From Norana najaformis (Eukaryota; Annelida; Clitellata; Crassiclitellata; Hormogastridae), in the NCBI GenBank assembly GCA_964023275.1, contig OZ029916.1, positions 20,058,064 to 20,122,063 on the forward strand: 64,000 bases of DNA, written 5' to 3'. Numbering within the stretch: position 1 is the first letter of the stretch; each line of letters opens with the position of its first letter. Shown piece after piece: positions 1-20,500 of this stretch. Below the pieces are notes generated by a model that saw nothing but the letters and a program-made list of their open reading frames with translations, did not search any database and had not been told where the DNA came from. Made by a program: the position numbers and the translations under genes.

Positions 1-658
1 CAAGCACGTTAGTTAGGGCCTCATTTGGCCCGTGATTAGCCACCAGTTGCCACTAGTGGCACATTGCGGGTCCACTGTGCGTCAAATAAACGTGGCTGTC
101 TGGGATAGGTGAAGACATTTCAAACATAATGGCATTTACTTGATTCACGACCTTTTCCTTCTTTTCTTAATGTGTTAGGCCGTCTGTGCACAAATACTTT
201 CAAGACCGAGGAATTTTCAAGTTTCAACTTGCACTACTTGCCCAAACCCGTCAGATGTTTACGGAACTAAAACAAATCGCGGTCAGCATTCAACAGTTTC
301 AGAGTGTATGTAGGCCTATGTGGTATTTATTTCAACTTTATTAAAACTTGTGACCATCATGTAAGTTAATTAAGCCTAATCGTTTCATCGCAATCTTTCA
401 CGTTTTAGATTAACAAATCAGACGTTATTTTGGTTTACTTGAAAGCTACAAAGCGGTGAATAGACTTTGGACAATGAAAAAGAAATGAAAAAAATATGAA
501 AAGATAGACTTCATTTCATTTCATGGCCATCTAGCGATTCAATACAATTGCAAACCATGCCAGTACCTAAGTTTAGAGAAGCGGCGAAGACTAGTCATTC
601 TAGATCAAGTCTCTTTCTCATACGATTCTGTATGACTCTCTTGGGATAACCTTTCTAG

Positions 659-660
<2 letters not shown>

Positions 661-721
<61 letters not shown>

Positions 722-845
722 GTATTGTTATTATTATTATTAGTAGTAGTAGTAGTGGTAATAGTGGGAGTAGTGGTAGTAGTAGTAATAATAATAATAA
801 TAATAATTTTTGTAATCCCGAGGGATCAAAAAATAATAATAATAG
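661..845. repeat. AAT/AGT trinucleotide microsatellite
   Basis: A pure AAT run fills 661-720, followed by mixed TTA, AGT and GGT triplets and a second AAT run to about 845. Any reading frame through it gives only Leu/Ile runs, so the open frame here is an artefact. Confidence 0.95.
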
Positions 846-1237
846 CATTGCTCATACACCAAGACAATAATTCATCATCCCTGTGTTGATATTTGCCCCT
901 CCTTGAGCTGTGTTAGGTCTACTGAGTTCGAAGCTGCGTGGGACAAGATATCAGCCTTCTGGGGCGGGCCGAATGACCAATGGCGTCGGCACACTGAGGC
1001 AAAAGAAGCCAAAGTGGGGGCTCTTTGGAGTCTATTTTTCCTCGGGTAGAGCTTAAAGCCTGTACGGTCAGTTGGGAAGGGGAAATGAGAAAGATAAGTC
1101 ACCAACCGAAGAGTGAGAAGTTGCATTTTCAGTAGGAGGCGGGGGAGTGATGACTCAAAAACCACAAGAATGAACACCTTTGAAGGGTAACAACGGTCGC
1201 TCTTTTTTCCGGCCTCAGCAGTGTTACGGCGCTGTAA

Positions 1238-1269
1238 AAATGTATTACTACTACTACCACTACTACTAC

Positions 1270-1301
<32 letters not shown>

Positions 1302-1340
1302 TGTTGTTGGTATTATTATTATTATTACTGCTACTACTAT
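1238..1340. repeat. ATT/ACT trinucleotide microsatellite
   Basis: Alternating ACT and ATT triplets form a long run, in the complementary orientation to the AAT run about 500 bases upstream. It translates to a Tyr run and is not a gene. Confidence 0.9.
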
Positions 1341-2235
1341 AACTATTAGCGGAAGACTGTTAGAGAAAGACGGTCCAAAGCGGTCTTAAGCGAGCTTCAG
1401 TAATGAACTGTTTGGATTATGGCATTGTTTAGTTTAGTCAGTTTAGCAGTAGATGCGATGATCTAGTGGTTATCGTGCTGAACTGTTAACATAGAGGAAA
1501 ATCCCCGACAAGGCGGAAAGAAGTTTCGAGAGTATTGCACTACTTGCGCTCTCTAGCGAACTCAGTCATAAAATGAGTAGCCTGACTGTACACTGTCGGT
1601 TGGAAGATCATCTCATATACCGAGGTTACGATTGCTTCACTGTAGCATTTTTTCAGAGTCCGGCATTGTATTGACTCGTCGAAACCTGATAGTAAAACTG
1701 CAAAATCCAAACGTAAATCTGTATCTTTCACTCCTTTAGTTGATTATAAATGTTGTCAGGTTGTACAGCGCATCATGTATAATGCTGCGAAATATGGACT
1801 AGAATATAACTTGAAAACATAAAATTAATGCGTGAAAAATACCCCAAAATGTATTCTGTCAGAAGACCCTCTCAGGTTCAAGGAGCTTCGCCCTCTGATC
1901 CTCTGGCCTCCACGTGTAGGCTTTCGCTTCACGCTCGCCATGTGACCCCCTTTGCTTAAATCCTGGATTCGCCCTTGAGTACAGATGGACAATGGCCGGT
2001 CTCAAAGCAGAGGCCAGGCATCGAGGCCTGACATCCCTGCTCAGGCGAAGGCTATTTAGAAATGGCTATAAATCCAAACTAGTTGCATGAACTGCCATTA
2101 AATCGTGACAACGAATGAAACTACTCATAAGTTTGGAACGTAGGCCTTTAGATCTATTATACACACGTAATACAGCTCATATATAGGCTGTGTATTTAAG
2201 AACGACAGGGTTGTTGTCACAGTACTTAATATTAT

Positions 2236-2286
2236 AACCCATATATATATATATATATATATTTGTGTGTGTATATATATATATAG
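2236..2286. repeat. AT dinucleotide microsatellite
   Basis: About 25 AT units interrupted by a short TGTGTGTG segment. Confidence 0.85.
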
Positions 2287-4870
2287 GATATGTTAGTTTT
2301 ATAAGGCTATATATAATATGCAAATGTGTAATGTAGCCTAGCTTTAAACTCGATGAACTAGATTGTTAGCGATATGCTGCAATATTTGCGCCTTCTCGTC
2401 AAACTGGAGCTTTTATCAGATCAGATCATAGACCTGTGTGGTAAACAGGGTGAGATTTGTAGAGAGGGGGAAGAAACTTCCCACACATGTTCCGAATATC
2501 TATTTTATGATATGTTTCTCCTTGCGATTCGCTGCTGCCCAAGCGTCTATCATGCCCACTGCAGCCAACTATGAAGTAATATTTGTGTGGTTGTATGGCT
2601 AAAATGAAGTGGAATTCATAGCTCACTGCCAATATACATGTACAATGTGTTGCTCTGTGCTGTTGCAATGGCCGATAAGCAGGTTTTGACAACATCGTAT
2701 AATTTGAAAACTCAATTCAACAAAGAGATGGAATTTGAAACGCAGCTGTTTTAAAGATTTTGCAGAGGTCGTCGATAAAGGATGTCGGCAAAAATAACTC
2801 TCTTTGGACCCCTCCGATTTTGCGGTCCGCATTCCCTCCCACCTTCTCCTTCTTTGCGGACGTCTGCGCTCCAACGGAATGCTAAGGCCTAAAATATGAT
2901 ATCCTGTTTTTCTTGCAGGGTTATCTGTGCTACGGGTTGGGGTTCCTTGACGCTGCCATGTTCAGCAAAGGAACTTTACTTAGACCCAACACAGTACAGA
3001 CTCTATGTCTGACTGAGATTGAGGTTTAAGGTATAAGCTGTAAAGAAATAACTTTGTGTAGCAAATTTAGATGAGGACGTCCGCACTGGGCATAACCCTC
3101 TCACTGCATGTCTGTATTTGTCCTCATTTGGGTGACCCATCTTTCCTTTACTGGCGACCTTTACTCTTGCTAGTTGAGCCATAGACTTATAAGCAGCTTT
3201 GTCTGTAAGTCTGTTTGTTTATGCAGCTACAAACATTCAGTATGTCTTTTCAGCACTAACTTCCGTGAACATCGATCTGCACAGTCTGAATAGGTCTACA
3301 GTAGTTGATCGCTCAAGTCAAGGAGCACGCAAGCGTAGGCCACATTCTTCTCGACTGTTCTCTTTGTTCGCCCTCTCCGAATCACCACATGCTTCTACAC
3401 ATTCCATTCGTTCTGCTACGCTTGAAGTGCCCCGTCTATATGGCCTGTATTTCGTGACATTAAAGACAACTTTCCAACCGGATTGAAAGGTTTGAGGTAA
3501 GGTAATTGCTAGTTTTCCTTATTCGACGGTTTATGTAACTTTGTTATAAAACACGTGCAGAGCATGACTGAGTGAGGTTTGAGGACTGCAGCATCTCATA
3601 GCAACATTATTCATGTTGTAGGCCTAAGTCGCTCGATCTGTCTATGGATACGCTTTGTGATAGTATGAAAGCCCTACAACAAAATTTTCGATTTAAATCT
3701 AAATTGCAGATAAGCTTACTGATGCAGCTGTTTGAAAACCTGACGAAGACCTTATGCGTTTATATTGCGATTATATGTCCCCAGCATAGATTACGACTTC
3801 ATGCTTCATTGACTCCATGATTTTTTGGGATAGCACCGACGACAAGGATGTGGACCAGACGGAAAGCTCTGGGGCTAAGAAGCTAGTCACCCGTCCAACT
3901 ATTGAATCAGTCGCCCATTAGTGTTTGCCGCAAGTTGAAAGCTTATCATGTGAATCGATTGATTTTATTTGAAAGCCTAAAAGCTTTTGTGGTCCACAGC
4001 CACCATTTAGTTTGGCCTTTTAGAATAGACAATGAGAGAATTTTATAATTTAGGATAAAGTAGGCTGCTGTATGACCGGTGATTATTACAAACCTCTTTC
4101 AACATTAGTATTCAGAGGCCTGGTTATGAAGAGGCCCTGGGATTGAAGGGAGTTTCAGCTGAGGCGCAAACACGACAACAAACAATCCATCAACCGAACT
4201 ACCTACCTATCTCTGTTGATTATATGGCGGGCCAATGAATCGTCAGTTTCACACGGTGCACGTGAATTTCAACTTCAAATCGAAACGCGTTAACAATACC
4301 GCCATTGCCAATCTGCCACTGGGCCATGTGTATGATGATATAGGGCCTTATAGGATACAAAACACGACAAAGTACGGTATAATTTACTCTAAATTGACAA
4401 GATTTGTTCCGTAAACCATTTGCATTAATCTGCTCAGAACTGTTCCTGTAATAATGTAGATGTTTCCATTTTCGATATATTTTCTTATGAGAAGCAAAGT
4501 CACCTGCTCTAAATTACTCACATATTCTTCTCATATAACGCAAAACACATTGCTTTAAATTACTGATGGGTGGCGGCCCGGGGTTCGCTCTGGATCCCAC
4601 TAAGAACATATGATTTGCTCTTAACACCATTGTGCCACAAGAATGGGGTGATGACCTGATCATGTTTTTCAGATGAAATCTACGTTTATTTATAGTTTAA
4701 AACAAGAAAGTCTTTACAAAAACTTCTTAGTTGGCTGGTCCTATGCATGCTCCAGTGGCTCCTACCAGTTGATACTCTGGAACAAAGCTCCCAACTCACA
4801 ACCCTAGCGCCACCACTAAGCCGATATGTGCACTAGGTAAGCAGACATTGCCACATTTTTAGTTGTACTG

Positions 4871-4877
4871 TATAAAA
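4871..4877 (+). promoter_or_regulatory. Possible TATA box of alpha-galactosidase copy 1
   Basis: TATAAAA lies 84 bases before the ATG. The region is AT-rich, so chance occurrence is likely. The motif is reported only because position and strand fit. Confidence 0.2.
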
Positions 4878-4960
4878 TTGATTTAACCAATCGATTAAAA
4901 AATAACTTTCTTCGTATTATACAATATTTTTTATAGATAAGTCTACTTTTATACGAGAAG

Positions 4961-12058
<7,098 letters not shown>

Positions 12059-12306
12059 CGTAACTGTGGACCTAGGCGGCTATGTGCCTACATAGATTTA
12101 AGTTTGACTCGCAAGTAATAGTTACTTTCTATTTTATTTTATTTTTTATTTATTTATTTTTAAATTTCTTCAAAGAAAGAAATATTACCGTTGGATGAAT
12201 TGACGTCCTTTATTCTTGTCAGGGTCCATCATGCATGCGGTAGAATATAATACCTTATTTGGACGAGATTGCGTCTAGGCAAATGTAAACGTGGTACGGT
12301 GCTACC

Positions 12307-12312
12307 AATAAA
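12307..12312 (+). promoter_or_regulatory. Poly-A signal, alpha-galactosidase copy 1
   Basis: AATAAA lies about 250 bases after the stop codon and is followed by a G/T-rich stretch (12326-12350), as expected for cleavage and polyadenylation. Confidence 0.55.
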
Positions 12313-15237
12313 GTTCATTATCGGGGTTGGAAGTAGCTTGCTATCGTTCTCCGAGACAGCTAAATGTAAATTTACATGTTTTCTATACCCAGCGTATGGC
12401 AGGTGTTGGTAGGTCCACCTTCTCTCATGGTGGCTAGTCGTTCCGAGTTACTTTAATGGAAGAAGATAAACAGGCGTATGTGAAACGAGTAATAACTTTA
12501 GGAAAGCTTATCACACTGGTGCAGTTGGTAAAGCAAGATGTACGGAGTTTTCCTAGGAGAAATAGGTCTGATGCAGAGAGTTAAACTTTTCACAGCCTTC
12601 TGGGTGACGTCATCTGTTGTCCAAATCAGATAATGTCTGACTGAGACTGAATTCAGAGGAAGACCTGCTCTGTTGGGAAGTCAGCGAGACGGGCTTGATG
12701 GTTGAAAGATGCAACGGATCTGTGTCCCAAGTTCAAGGCTTTAGGAATCTGCAGTCATACGTCATACGACATACGCGTAGAAGACAAAGGTAGGCGGACA
12801 GACAGGCATACGGGCAGACAAAGAAGAAGAGTTGAGACATAGGTATCCGGATAAGATTACTGAGACAATCACACATATACGCAGACACGACAAGGAGGAG
12901 TTGATACAGTACATACCGGTACTGACTCATTTGCTTGCCTACGCACATTCTGCACAATCGAGCGTTCAATGACGGGCCCCCAAGATGCCCAAGTAGAGAT
13001 GAGAATGTGTTAGGCGGGCATCCCTACAGACAAAAAGTGAGAATTTGAGGTCGTTTTGCCCGATAGACATATGTCAGTGGCAGACAAAACATCGAGACAC
13101 GTCGATACTAGGAGAATAACTGGTATCCGCTGAGATAAAAAGCCGTATCACAAAGGCAGTGAGACGTAGAATGGCTGTGAAGAGAAAGAATATGACCAAG
13201 AAAGCACAGAAGAAGGGAACAACTGTTGCCACAACGAAAACAAAGTCTGTTCTGGGATAAGGCCATCATTCGGACGTTTTCCTTCCGGTTTCAGCAGAAG
13301 TCGGGTTACGAGACTGAACCTTACAGTGTTGCCTCTGTTAAGGAAGCAGCCCATCTTGGACTTCTTACAGAGAGAGCCACTAGGCCTACTCTTTTGGGGA
13401 AGGCAGTGACGAACAATCACTGGACGTCGGAAGTGAAAGTGGGGGTGGCAGCTGACGAAGAACAAAGATTTGGATTAGAGTCACCATGGCACCAGCCAAT
13501 TATGCGAAGGAACGAAGACTGCAAAATTAGGTACAAGGACGGGTACAATAGTTTCGTTTCACCGAAGTAACACCACCACAGTACGTAGTGTATAGGCCTA
13601 CATGGGAATACGTAGTCTCATACACTGAATTTCTCAGATGGATTTCCCATAAAGATTTCTGAGAGAAAATTTTGTTTCTCGACTTTGGAGTGGAAATCCC
13701 ATCTCCCTCTAAAGTGTTGGAAGTTTTAAAACTCCTTACACCAATAGAACAACTGCTCAAGCAATCTTATATTGAAAATCTGTGGGCTCACGTGCAAGCA
13801 CGACAATCAAAGCAGTGCACAACCTTCTCATGAATCAACAAACAGTAGCTAACCATAGAAGGTCTACGCATGCTCAATTATGTAATATACCTAGACCTTA
13901 GATGTTCAATTATGTATTTACCTGGAAATTCAATTATGTATTTGCCTGGACATAAGCCAACACCTTTAAGTTCATCACAAAAGACCTGAAGCAAGTTATC
14001 TGGCAGATCTTGAAAGATGTAAGTTATCTGAAGACAAGCTAAACGTTGTTACTTGACTAATCTGGCGACGCAGTTCAGTTACGAGAGGCCGTCCGTTACA
14101 TAATAATATTTGATGATGGTGATGCCATTTAACTGGTTAAGCAATTAAAAGGCGTCAATCAGTCACGTCAATACATGAGCTCACAGACCCTTTACAAGTC
14201 ATTCGTGCTAGGAAATGAGCTTTTGTAGTAAAGTGACAAAGATAATTCTAACATGCTTCGCCTAAAATGGAGCCGTAGAGACCTCACTTAGTCACACATA
14301 TGCACACGCATGCTAATGTTTCGTGATAAGAAGAGTCGCACAAAAAAGAGGACCAACTGAACTACCGCACAGCAATTTCGTCCATCGAGAGTTCACTGAG
14401 TTATATATGCATTACTATATATATATATATATATATATACAAACATATATAAAAGCTTATATACTGCTTTTGTATATAAGCATTGTCTATATATATGTCG
14501 CTTCTTGATATATTTTATGTAGCATCGGGCAACTTAAGGATTTATGCGCTATATATTTAGACTATATGATTGTGGCCGCTGTGCAATTACTTCGCTTGTT
14601 TGGATATAAATGCAACCGCCATATAATGGATGACATATGTACACGCAGGTCTATTTATGACGAGTAGGCCTATCCAACTAAAGACCTATGTATATTTATA
14701 TATGTATATATAGATATCTTTGCTTTATATATATATATGTACCGATTTGTGCTTACGGTAACACGACCAACAGGATTGCCAACTTCACAGTCATGCGTAC
14801 GCGCCAGTTTAGTCTTTGGCCTAGGTTCACCTGCGCGAAGCGAATAATGTATTTTGCAGAAGCGTAAAGCAGCATGTCAGTTCTCGTTCTTTAACTGAGT
14901 TCTGCAGACCGTGAAGAGTTATCTTAAGCCCAGTTAAATATACAGTTATTCGTGTTATTCGCATGAATTCGTTGTTGTGATTACACAAGGTAATATGTGT
15001 TATATATGCAGCACGAAACATAGATGTTAAGTTAAATTTTCTAAAGCAATTTTATTAATGTTTGGTTTGTCGTTTATGAATCAGCTGATGATGTTAATTG
15101 ATTGAACACAGCAAGCGAAGAAAATGGTTCCAGACATGTGCCCATTCACGCTTGCAGATGCTGTATAAAAAGAAAGCATAACAGGCGACCATATGCCTAT
15201 CTACAGGCTTATATAGGCCTCTATTTAAAAAGTGTCG

Positions 15238-15423
15238 CAATAACCAGAGATGTTTCAAGTACTTAGGTCTCAAGTACAAGTACGAGTACAAGTACATAGA
15301 TCTCAAGTACAAGTACGAGTACAAGTACTTTGGTCTCAAGTTCGAGTACAAGTACGTCAAAACTGTACTCGAGTTGTACTCGAGTACGAGTACAAGTACC
15401 AAGTACAACATCTCTGGCAATAA
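15238..15423. mobile_element. MITE-like element made of GTAC repeats, with terminal inverted repeats and target duplication
   Basis: CCAGAGATGTT (15244-15254) and its perfect inverse AACATCTCTGG (15407-15417) bound a 174-base element. CAATAA is duplicated directly outside both ends (15238-15243 and 15418-15423). The interior consists of AAGTAC/GAGTAC units with a 33-base period starting with TCTCAAGTAC. It encodes no protein. The structure is that of a non-autonomous DNA transposon; the family is unknown. Confidence 0.75.
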
Positions 15424-15650
15424 CAATTACTAAGTTACAAAGAGCAAAGCGTAGAACATTGGGGTCGCTGCGCGTGACAGAGTCCAGTAATAGCAGCAAA
15501 AGATTCCGTTCAATTCAGCAGGACTAAGCATGATACACTTGTTCTATTATTATAATACCTGTTGGATGTGCATGCCGAAAACTTCGAAGGCCCATATGGA
15601 TAGTTCAGTGGCTGTTTCTTGCATTGTCTTGTTTTCTATCTGTCCAGAAT

Positions 15651-17485
15651 ATGACTGTTCGGCCTCTTCTGGTGAGCGCCTTTGTCCTGATATTGTTTTT
15701 GTCGGCCGTGGTGGACAAAGTTCAGTCGTTAAACAACGGAATGGCCCTAACTCCGCCAATGGGTTGGATGTCATGGCTTCGGTTTGAATGCAATGAACGA
15801 TGTGATATCGACCCTGACAACTGCATTAGGTAAATACGTGTACTAAGTATGAACGCATTGTGTATTATAGGGCGTAACGGATAAGGCAAGTTTCTTCCTT
15901 ATTCAGACTATTAAAAACAAAGAAAGCATATATATCTCATCATCGGACGCTACTATATGCCTTCAATCAGGACAGTAAGTACTTAGCGCAAGAGATCCCT
16001 CTATCGGTCTGGGTAACAGGTTCCTGATGCAGGGCCCGGAGCAGAGCCCTGACGACCACAATTTTAGAGAGGCACTTTTATAAATTTCTGTTTAATATTT
16101 CACTTTTAAAGGGTAATTTGGGTATAAACTAAGGAAGGCTGCTGTGGGGCAAGACAAAGACCCCCGGGCGGGCTGAATTATTCGTCAGAGCTAGAATGAT
16201 TGATTTTTTACTTAGACATTAAGCTCTGAAGAGGGGCCGAGATGAGGCCGGCTTCCAATGGTTTTATAGCATATCTTCTGAAAATTTATATTGAGAATTA
16301 AATTAATAAACTGTAATTTATGGGTAAATGACTGGGGTTTACCAGAGCAGTTATAAACTATTAAACTGTAATTTATAGGTAAATGACTGGGGTTTGCCAG
16401 AACAATTATAAACTATTAAACTGTAATTTATGGGTAAATGACTGGGGTTTGCCAGAGCAATTATAAACTATTAAACTGTAATTTATGGGTAAATGACTGG
16501 GGTTTGCCAGAGCAGTTATAAACTATTAAACTGTAATTTATGGGTAAAAGATTGGGGTGTGCCAGAGGAATTATAAACTATTAAACATTAATTTATGGGT
16601 AAATGACTGAGGTTTGCCATAGGAGGTACGACTTAAGATTTTCATGCATGAACCATTTGACACATAAACCCGAACGTTTGTGCTGCCATCTGACCATTGC
16701 TTTTCCCACTCCATAAAATTCCGATGAAGATACAGAAATGGCCAAACTGCTTCATTCAAGTGCCTTGTGAATCCGCCTTTGACGACAGCAATCATAAACG
16801 GATGACCTTTCACTGAATGTTAGCTGAGTTGACAACGGACTGTCTGTGTCTGTCACAAGACACTCTCAAAGTTAAACAATATCTGCTTTTCAGATCTGGG
16901 AACACTCTACTTGAACTGGCATGATTCTCAATGCACATTATTGGTTTGCATTGCATACGAACGATTGCTAATATACAGTAGCTCAGTTCAGTCATGCACT
17001 AATATATTTATGTATATATATGTATATTAAACAGCATATAAATAATGTATTAATGAATAGGCCTACTTTTAAACGGCAGATGTCATGTTTGATACTTATA
17101 AAAGATATTATACAAATAAGAAAAGACATTTATTGAATCTTTCGAAGTTGAAATTAAATAAAGTGTCAAGAGATAAATGTGTAGACATAGTTGAATCAAC
17201 CTTGGAGTTCGTGGCCCCATTTTGTTCCAGCCTGTTTTTATGGAGACCTTGCAACACATTTAAATGTTAGCGTATGTTTATTTGAGAAGCAGTAAAGCGA
17301 TAGCCTAAGTGAGTTGGTATGATAATGAAACACGCATGTCTGTATGGAAACCATGAATACTTCAAATGTATGCTGTATTATTCTTTTTACTTTCTAGGCT
17401 ATAATGTCATAATACAATGACAATAGCTCAGTGTATGGCGGTAAGCAATCATGACTTGCTCACGATAGGTAAATGCACACAGAAG

Positions 17486-17533
<48 letters not shown>

Positions 17534-20500
17534 TCTTTCCCTCTTTCTCTCTCTCCCCCACCCTGTGATGGCGAGCTCAGCTGAGCGTAGCCGTGTCGAT
17601 CATATGATGTCAAGGTGCTCTATTCCGGGCCTTCTTCCACGCCTTATGAAGAAGGCTTGAATCTGCACAATACGTATAACAAAGTAGCACTTACGTCACC
17701 TTGCAGTGTAATGTATAGTTCTGAACATTTTATAGCGACTTTTTAAACCTTTCAACAGCGTTGCTTCGTAACTCAGAAGCACAGTGTGATATTTGAGTCT
17801 GAGATGAATGAGAACTTTGTCGGTTGCATCTTATGCATATGCAGTCAGTTTACTAGTGCACATGGTGTGTATGCATATTGTCTATACTCATTGTGTTTGT
17901 CAGCGAGCGCCTATACAAACGGATAGCTGATCGAATGGTAAAGGACGGGTACCTTGCTGCCGGGTATGAGTACGTTTCCATAGACGACTGCTGGATGGCG
18001 AGGTCCAGGGCATCCAACTACACCCTTCAGGCGGATCCCATAAGATTCCCGAGTGGCATCAAAGCATTGGCTGATTATGTAGGTCAAAACCTTCAGCCCT
18101 TCTTGTCGAAATTCTTCCATCAAATCATAAAAATTTGCAACATATTTCGTATAATCACATTGCAACATCTTTTGTATTGATTAAATCTGAATACGACTGC
18201 TGGGTGTGAAAAAGACTGCGACGAACTCCTAACTTTATCTTGCCTGTACTTGTCAGGTTCCATTATCCTCCACCGGTAGAGTGCAGGATCACTCATACCA
18301 CGTTATATGTCCCAGGATATACCAGATACACCAGTAGGATGCCAAGGACTCCCGTGTCGCAGAGTAGCGCAGCGACTCATGGCCAATGGGTTGGAATCCG
18401 GATGCGAAGAATTTAGCCCTATGTCCTGCATAACTATTTCATGGCCCCATCAGGGGAATTGTTCCGGCAAGAATATAAAGACGTTTTAGACTAATATATC
18501 AAGTAACACGCAACACACATGTTTAGAGAGAATTATTGTATCTATGACACACTTAAGTCAGTTAATCAGTTACTACAAGATTTGCAAAGTCCAAAGGAAA
18601 TATGACTATAATTGTCTTGGTACCGGCCTTCCATCAACACAGGATTCATAGAAAAAGGGCTTATTATCCGAGAGGAATGAATGGCTTTCTTTCCACTCAG
18701 ACTAAACTCGACAGACTATGGGTCCTTCGGATTCAAACGAAATGGATTGACCCTGCACCCTATGGTGACCCATTTTTCCTCTAAGACAGCACCAAAACTA
18801 AATATCCTGGCTATCTAGAAGAGGAGGGCTTCCAGCTATGCTTTGTGCCACATAGTTTTCTCGCCCTCGAATTCTTTCTCACAGCTACATCTCATCCGAC
18901 CACCGACTAAGACCAGAAAGCCTTCTCTTCTAACAACAAGAAGCTTTGAGATACTTCTGCAATAAATTGTCACTATTACTGCTGGCACCTGCCTTGAGTT
19001 CTTGGTACTCACAGGTAATGTCGCGTCTCAACTCAGCCTGTCCTTCATCCAGCTTTTCCTTCCAACTTAATCCGGTCTGTCCTATTGCTCTCCATGCCAT
19101 ATTAATTCACTTTGGTCTGTACCGGTATAATTAGTCGATCATTCTAGACTCAGGCCCTACACATCAGTCTGTTTAGTCAGTCCCAATTGAGTTCCATAAG
19201 AGGTCAGTCTACATCATTTGCATTTCTAACTCCTTCTCACCCAAGGGGCATTTCTAGCTAACGCTGGAGTCCCTTAATTTATATTTCATCCTCAGTTTCA
19301 GATAACCCATTGTCAATGTACCTATCCACAAAGCTGCACTTCACTTCCTTAAACACTACTTATAAACCTATTTTGATCGAGGATGTGACTTACTCTACAT
19401 AATACCACAGAATTTGCATTTCTTTTCGCATTATGTGCGTCATACATAACCGCCATCCTCGCTTCTAAAGGACAAGGTAGGGCCTATGTAGGATATTTAT
19501 ACATAACGCATTTTAAGAACCTCACAAAAGCGCTACTTTATAACTCGCCAGTACATGTTTTGCTCTGCTTTAACTTTTGGATGCTTCTTTTGCTTTCTTT
19601 ATTCATTATATAAAATAGGTAACTAATCTAACTCGTGTAATTCAATAATTTCGAAAACTTTAAGCATCTGTGTGTGGATCTAGACACTTAATGTAGCTGC
19701 CTGTTGAATCATAAGGTGGCCCGTTTGAAAATAGTTCAGTGCAGGACAGTTTCGCTCGTTACATGCCATTCATTCCTTTGCTCAAAAATATTAGGTTTAA
19801 TGGTTTACCTCGCATATCTTATCCTGCTCGTTCACTACAACCACAATCGATTGAACCAAAATTCAGTCCTCTACCCAAGTCTACATACCCACTGACAGCT
19901 TACTTGACTTTCTTTTTCATTCTCAACAGAAAGAGTTCGTGATTACTCTGTAGCAAAACAGTTAGCTTATGGCACTGCTCCGTAAGTTGCATTTCAATCT
20001 TATGCACAAGGAACTTCGTTCGTTTAGTGTAAAGTGTCGTATTTAACCCGAGTTTCTTCATTTCCGTCTCTATAGATGCACAACCGTGGACTGAAGTTGG
20101 GCCTGTATTTGGACATAGGAACTTCGACTTGTGCCGGATACCCTGGATCGAAGAACTTCTTTGATCTGGATGCGAGAACAGTGGCCGCGTGGGGCGTCGA
20201 CTTCATCAAGATGGACGGATGCAACGCAAACGCAGCCGAATACAGAAACGGTATGCAGGCAACATAAGACCGATTGAAGAAACAGCAGAGGCAATGCCGA
20301 CGGATGTACGTGAACATGCACGTGCCAAAGCTGTATATCTGCAATCAAAAACATGCTTAGGAAATGTGCAAAATTTATTTCCTTCACAAGGAAAATTAAC
20401 GCATGTAGTAAGGTTTAGGAATTTCTTATTGACAGTGAAAACAGAGTATGATGTGGCCATTCAGAATGTTAGCTTTAAATAACGGACAAGTTAAAAACAA

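Larger units (their letters stand above)
1..4960. other. Intergenic region upstream of alpha-galactosidase copy 1
   Basis: I see no protein-coding gene here. Open frames are short and either lie in microsatellites (661-845, 1238-1340) or show no recognisable domain. The stretch holds an AT dinucleotide run near 2236-2286 and several copies of the octamer TAGGCCTA. The last 100 bases may contain the promoter or a 5' UTR splice acceptor (TTTTTTATAG ends at 4936) for the downstream gene. Confidence 0.6.
12059..15650. other. Intergenic region between the two alpha-galactosidase genes
   Basis: Contains the 3' UTR of copy 1, unassigned low-complexity sequence, an AT run at 14417-14440 and the small inverted-repeat element at 15244-15417. 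Open frames at 13148-13465 (-) and 13226-13570 (+) overlap each other and resemble no family I recognise. A pyrimidine-rich tract ending in CAG at 15648 suggests that copy 2 has an unseen 5' UTR exon somewhere in this gap. Confidence 0.55.

Noticed and set aside
618-1389. Leu-rich and Tyr-rich open frames
   Set aside because: They are translations of AAT/ATT microsatellites and have no gene structure.
1452-1515. tRNA-like A-box stretch (GATCTAGTGGTTATCGTGCT)
   Set aside because: No matching B box or cloverleaf follows. At most a scrap of a tRNA-derived SINE.
13148-13570. Overlapping open frames of 105 and 114 codons on opposite strands
   Set aside because: No recognisable domain, no splice or start context, and low-complexity surroundings.
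15624-15650. Upstream start (TTG) for alpha-galactosidase copy 2
   Set aside because: Not an ATG; the segment is a splice-acceptor-like pyrimidine tract, and ATG at 15651 already gives a good signal peptide.
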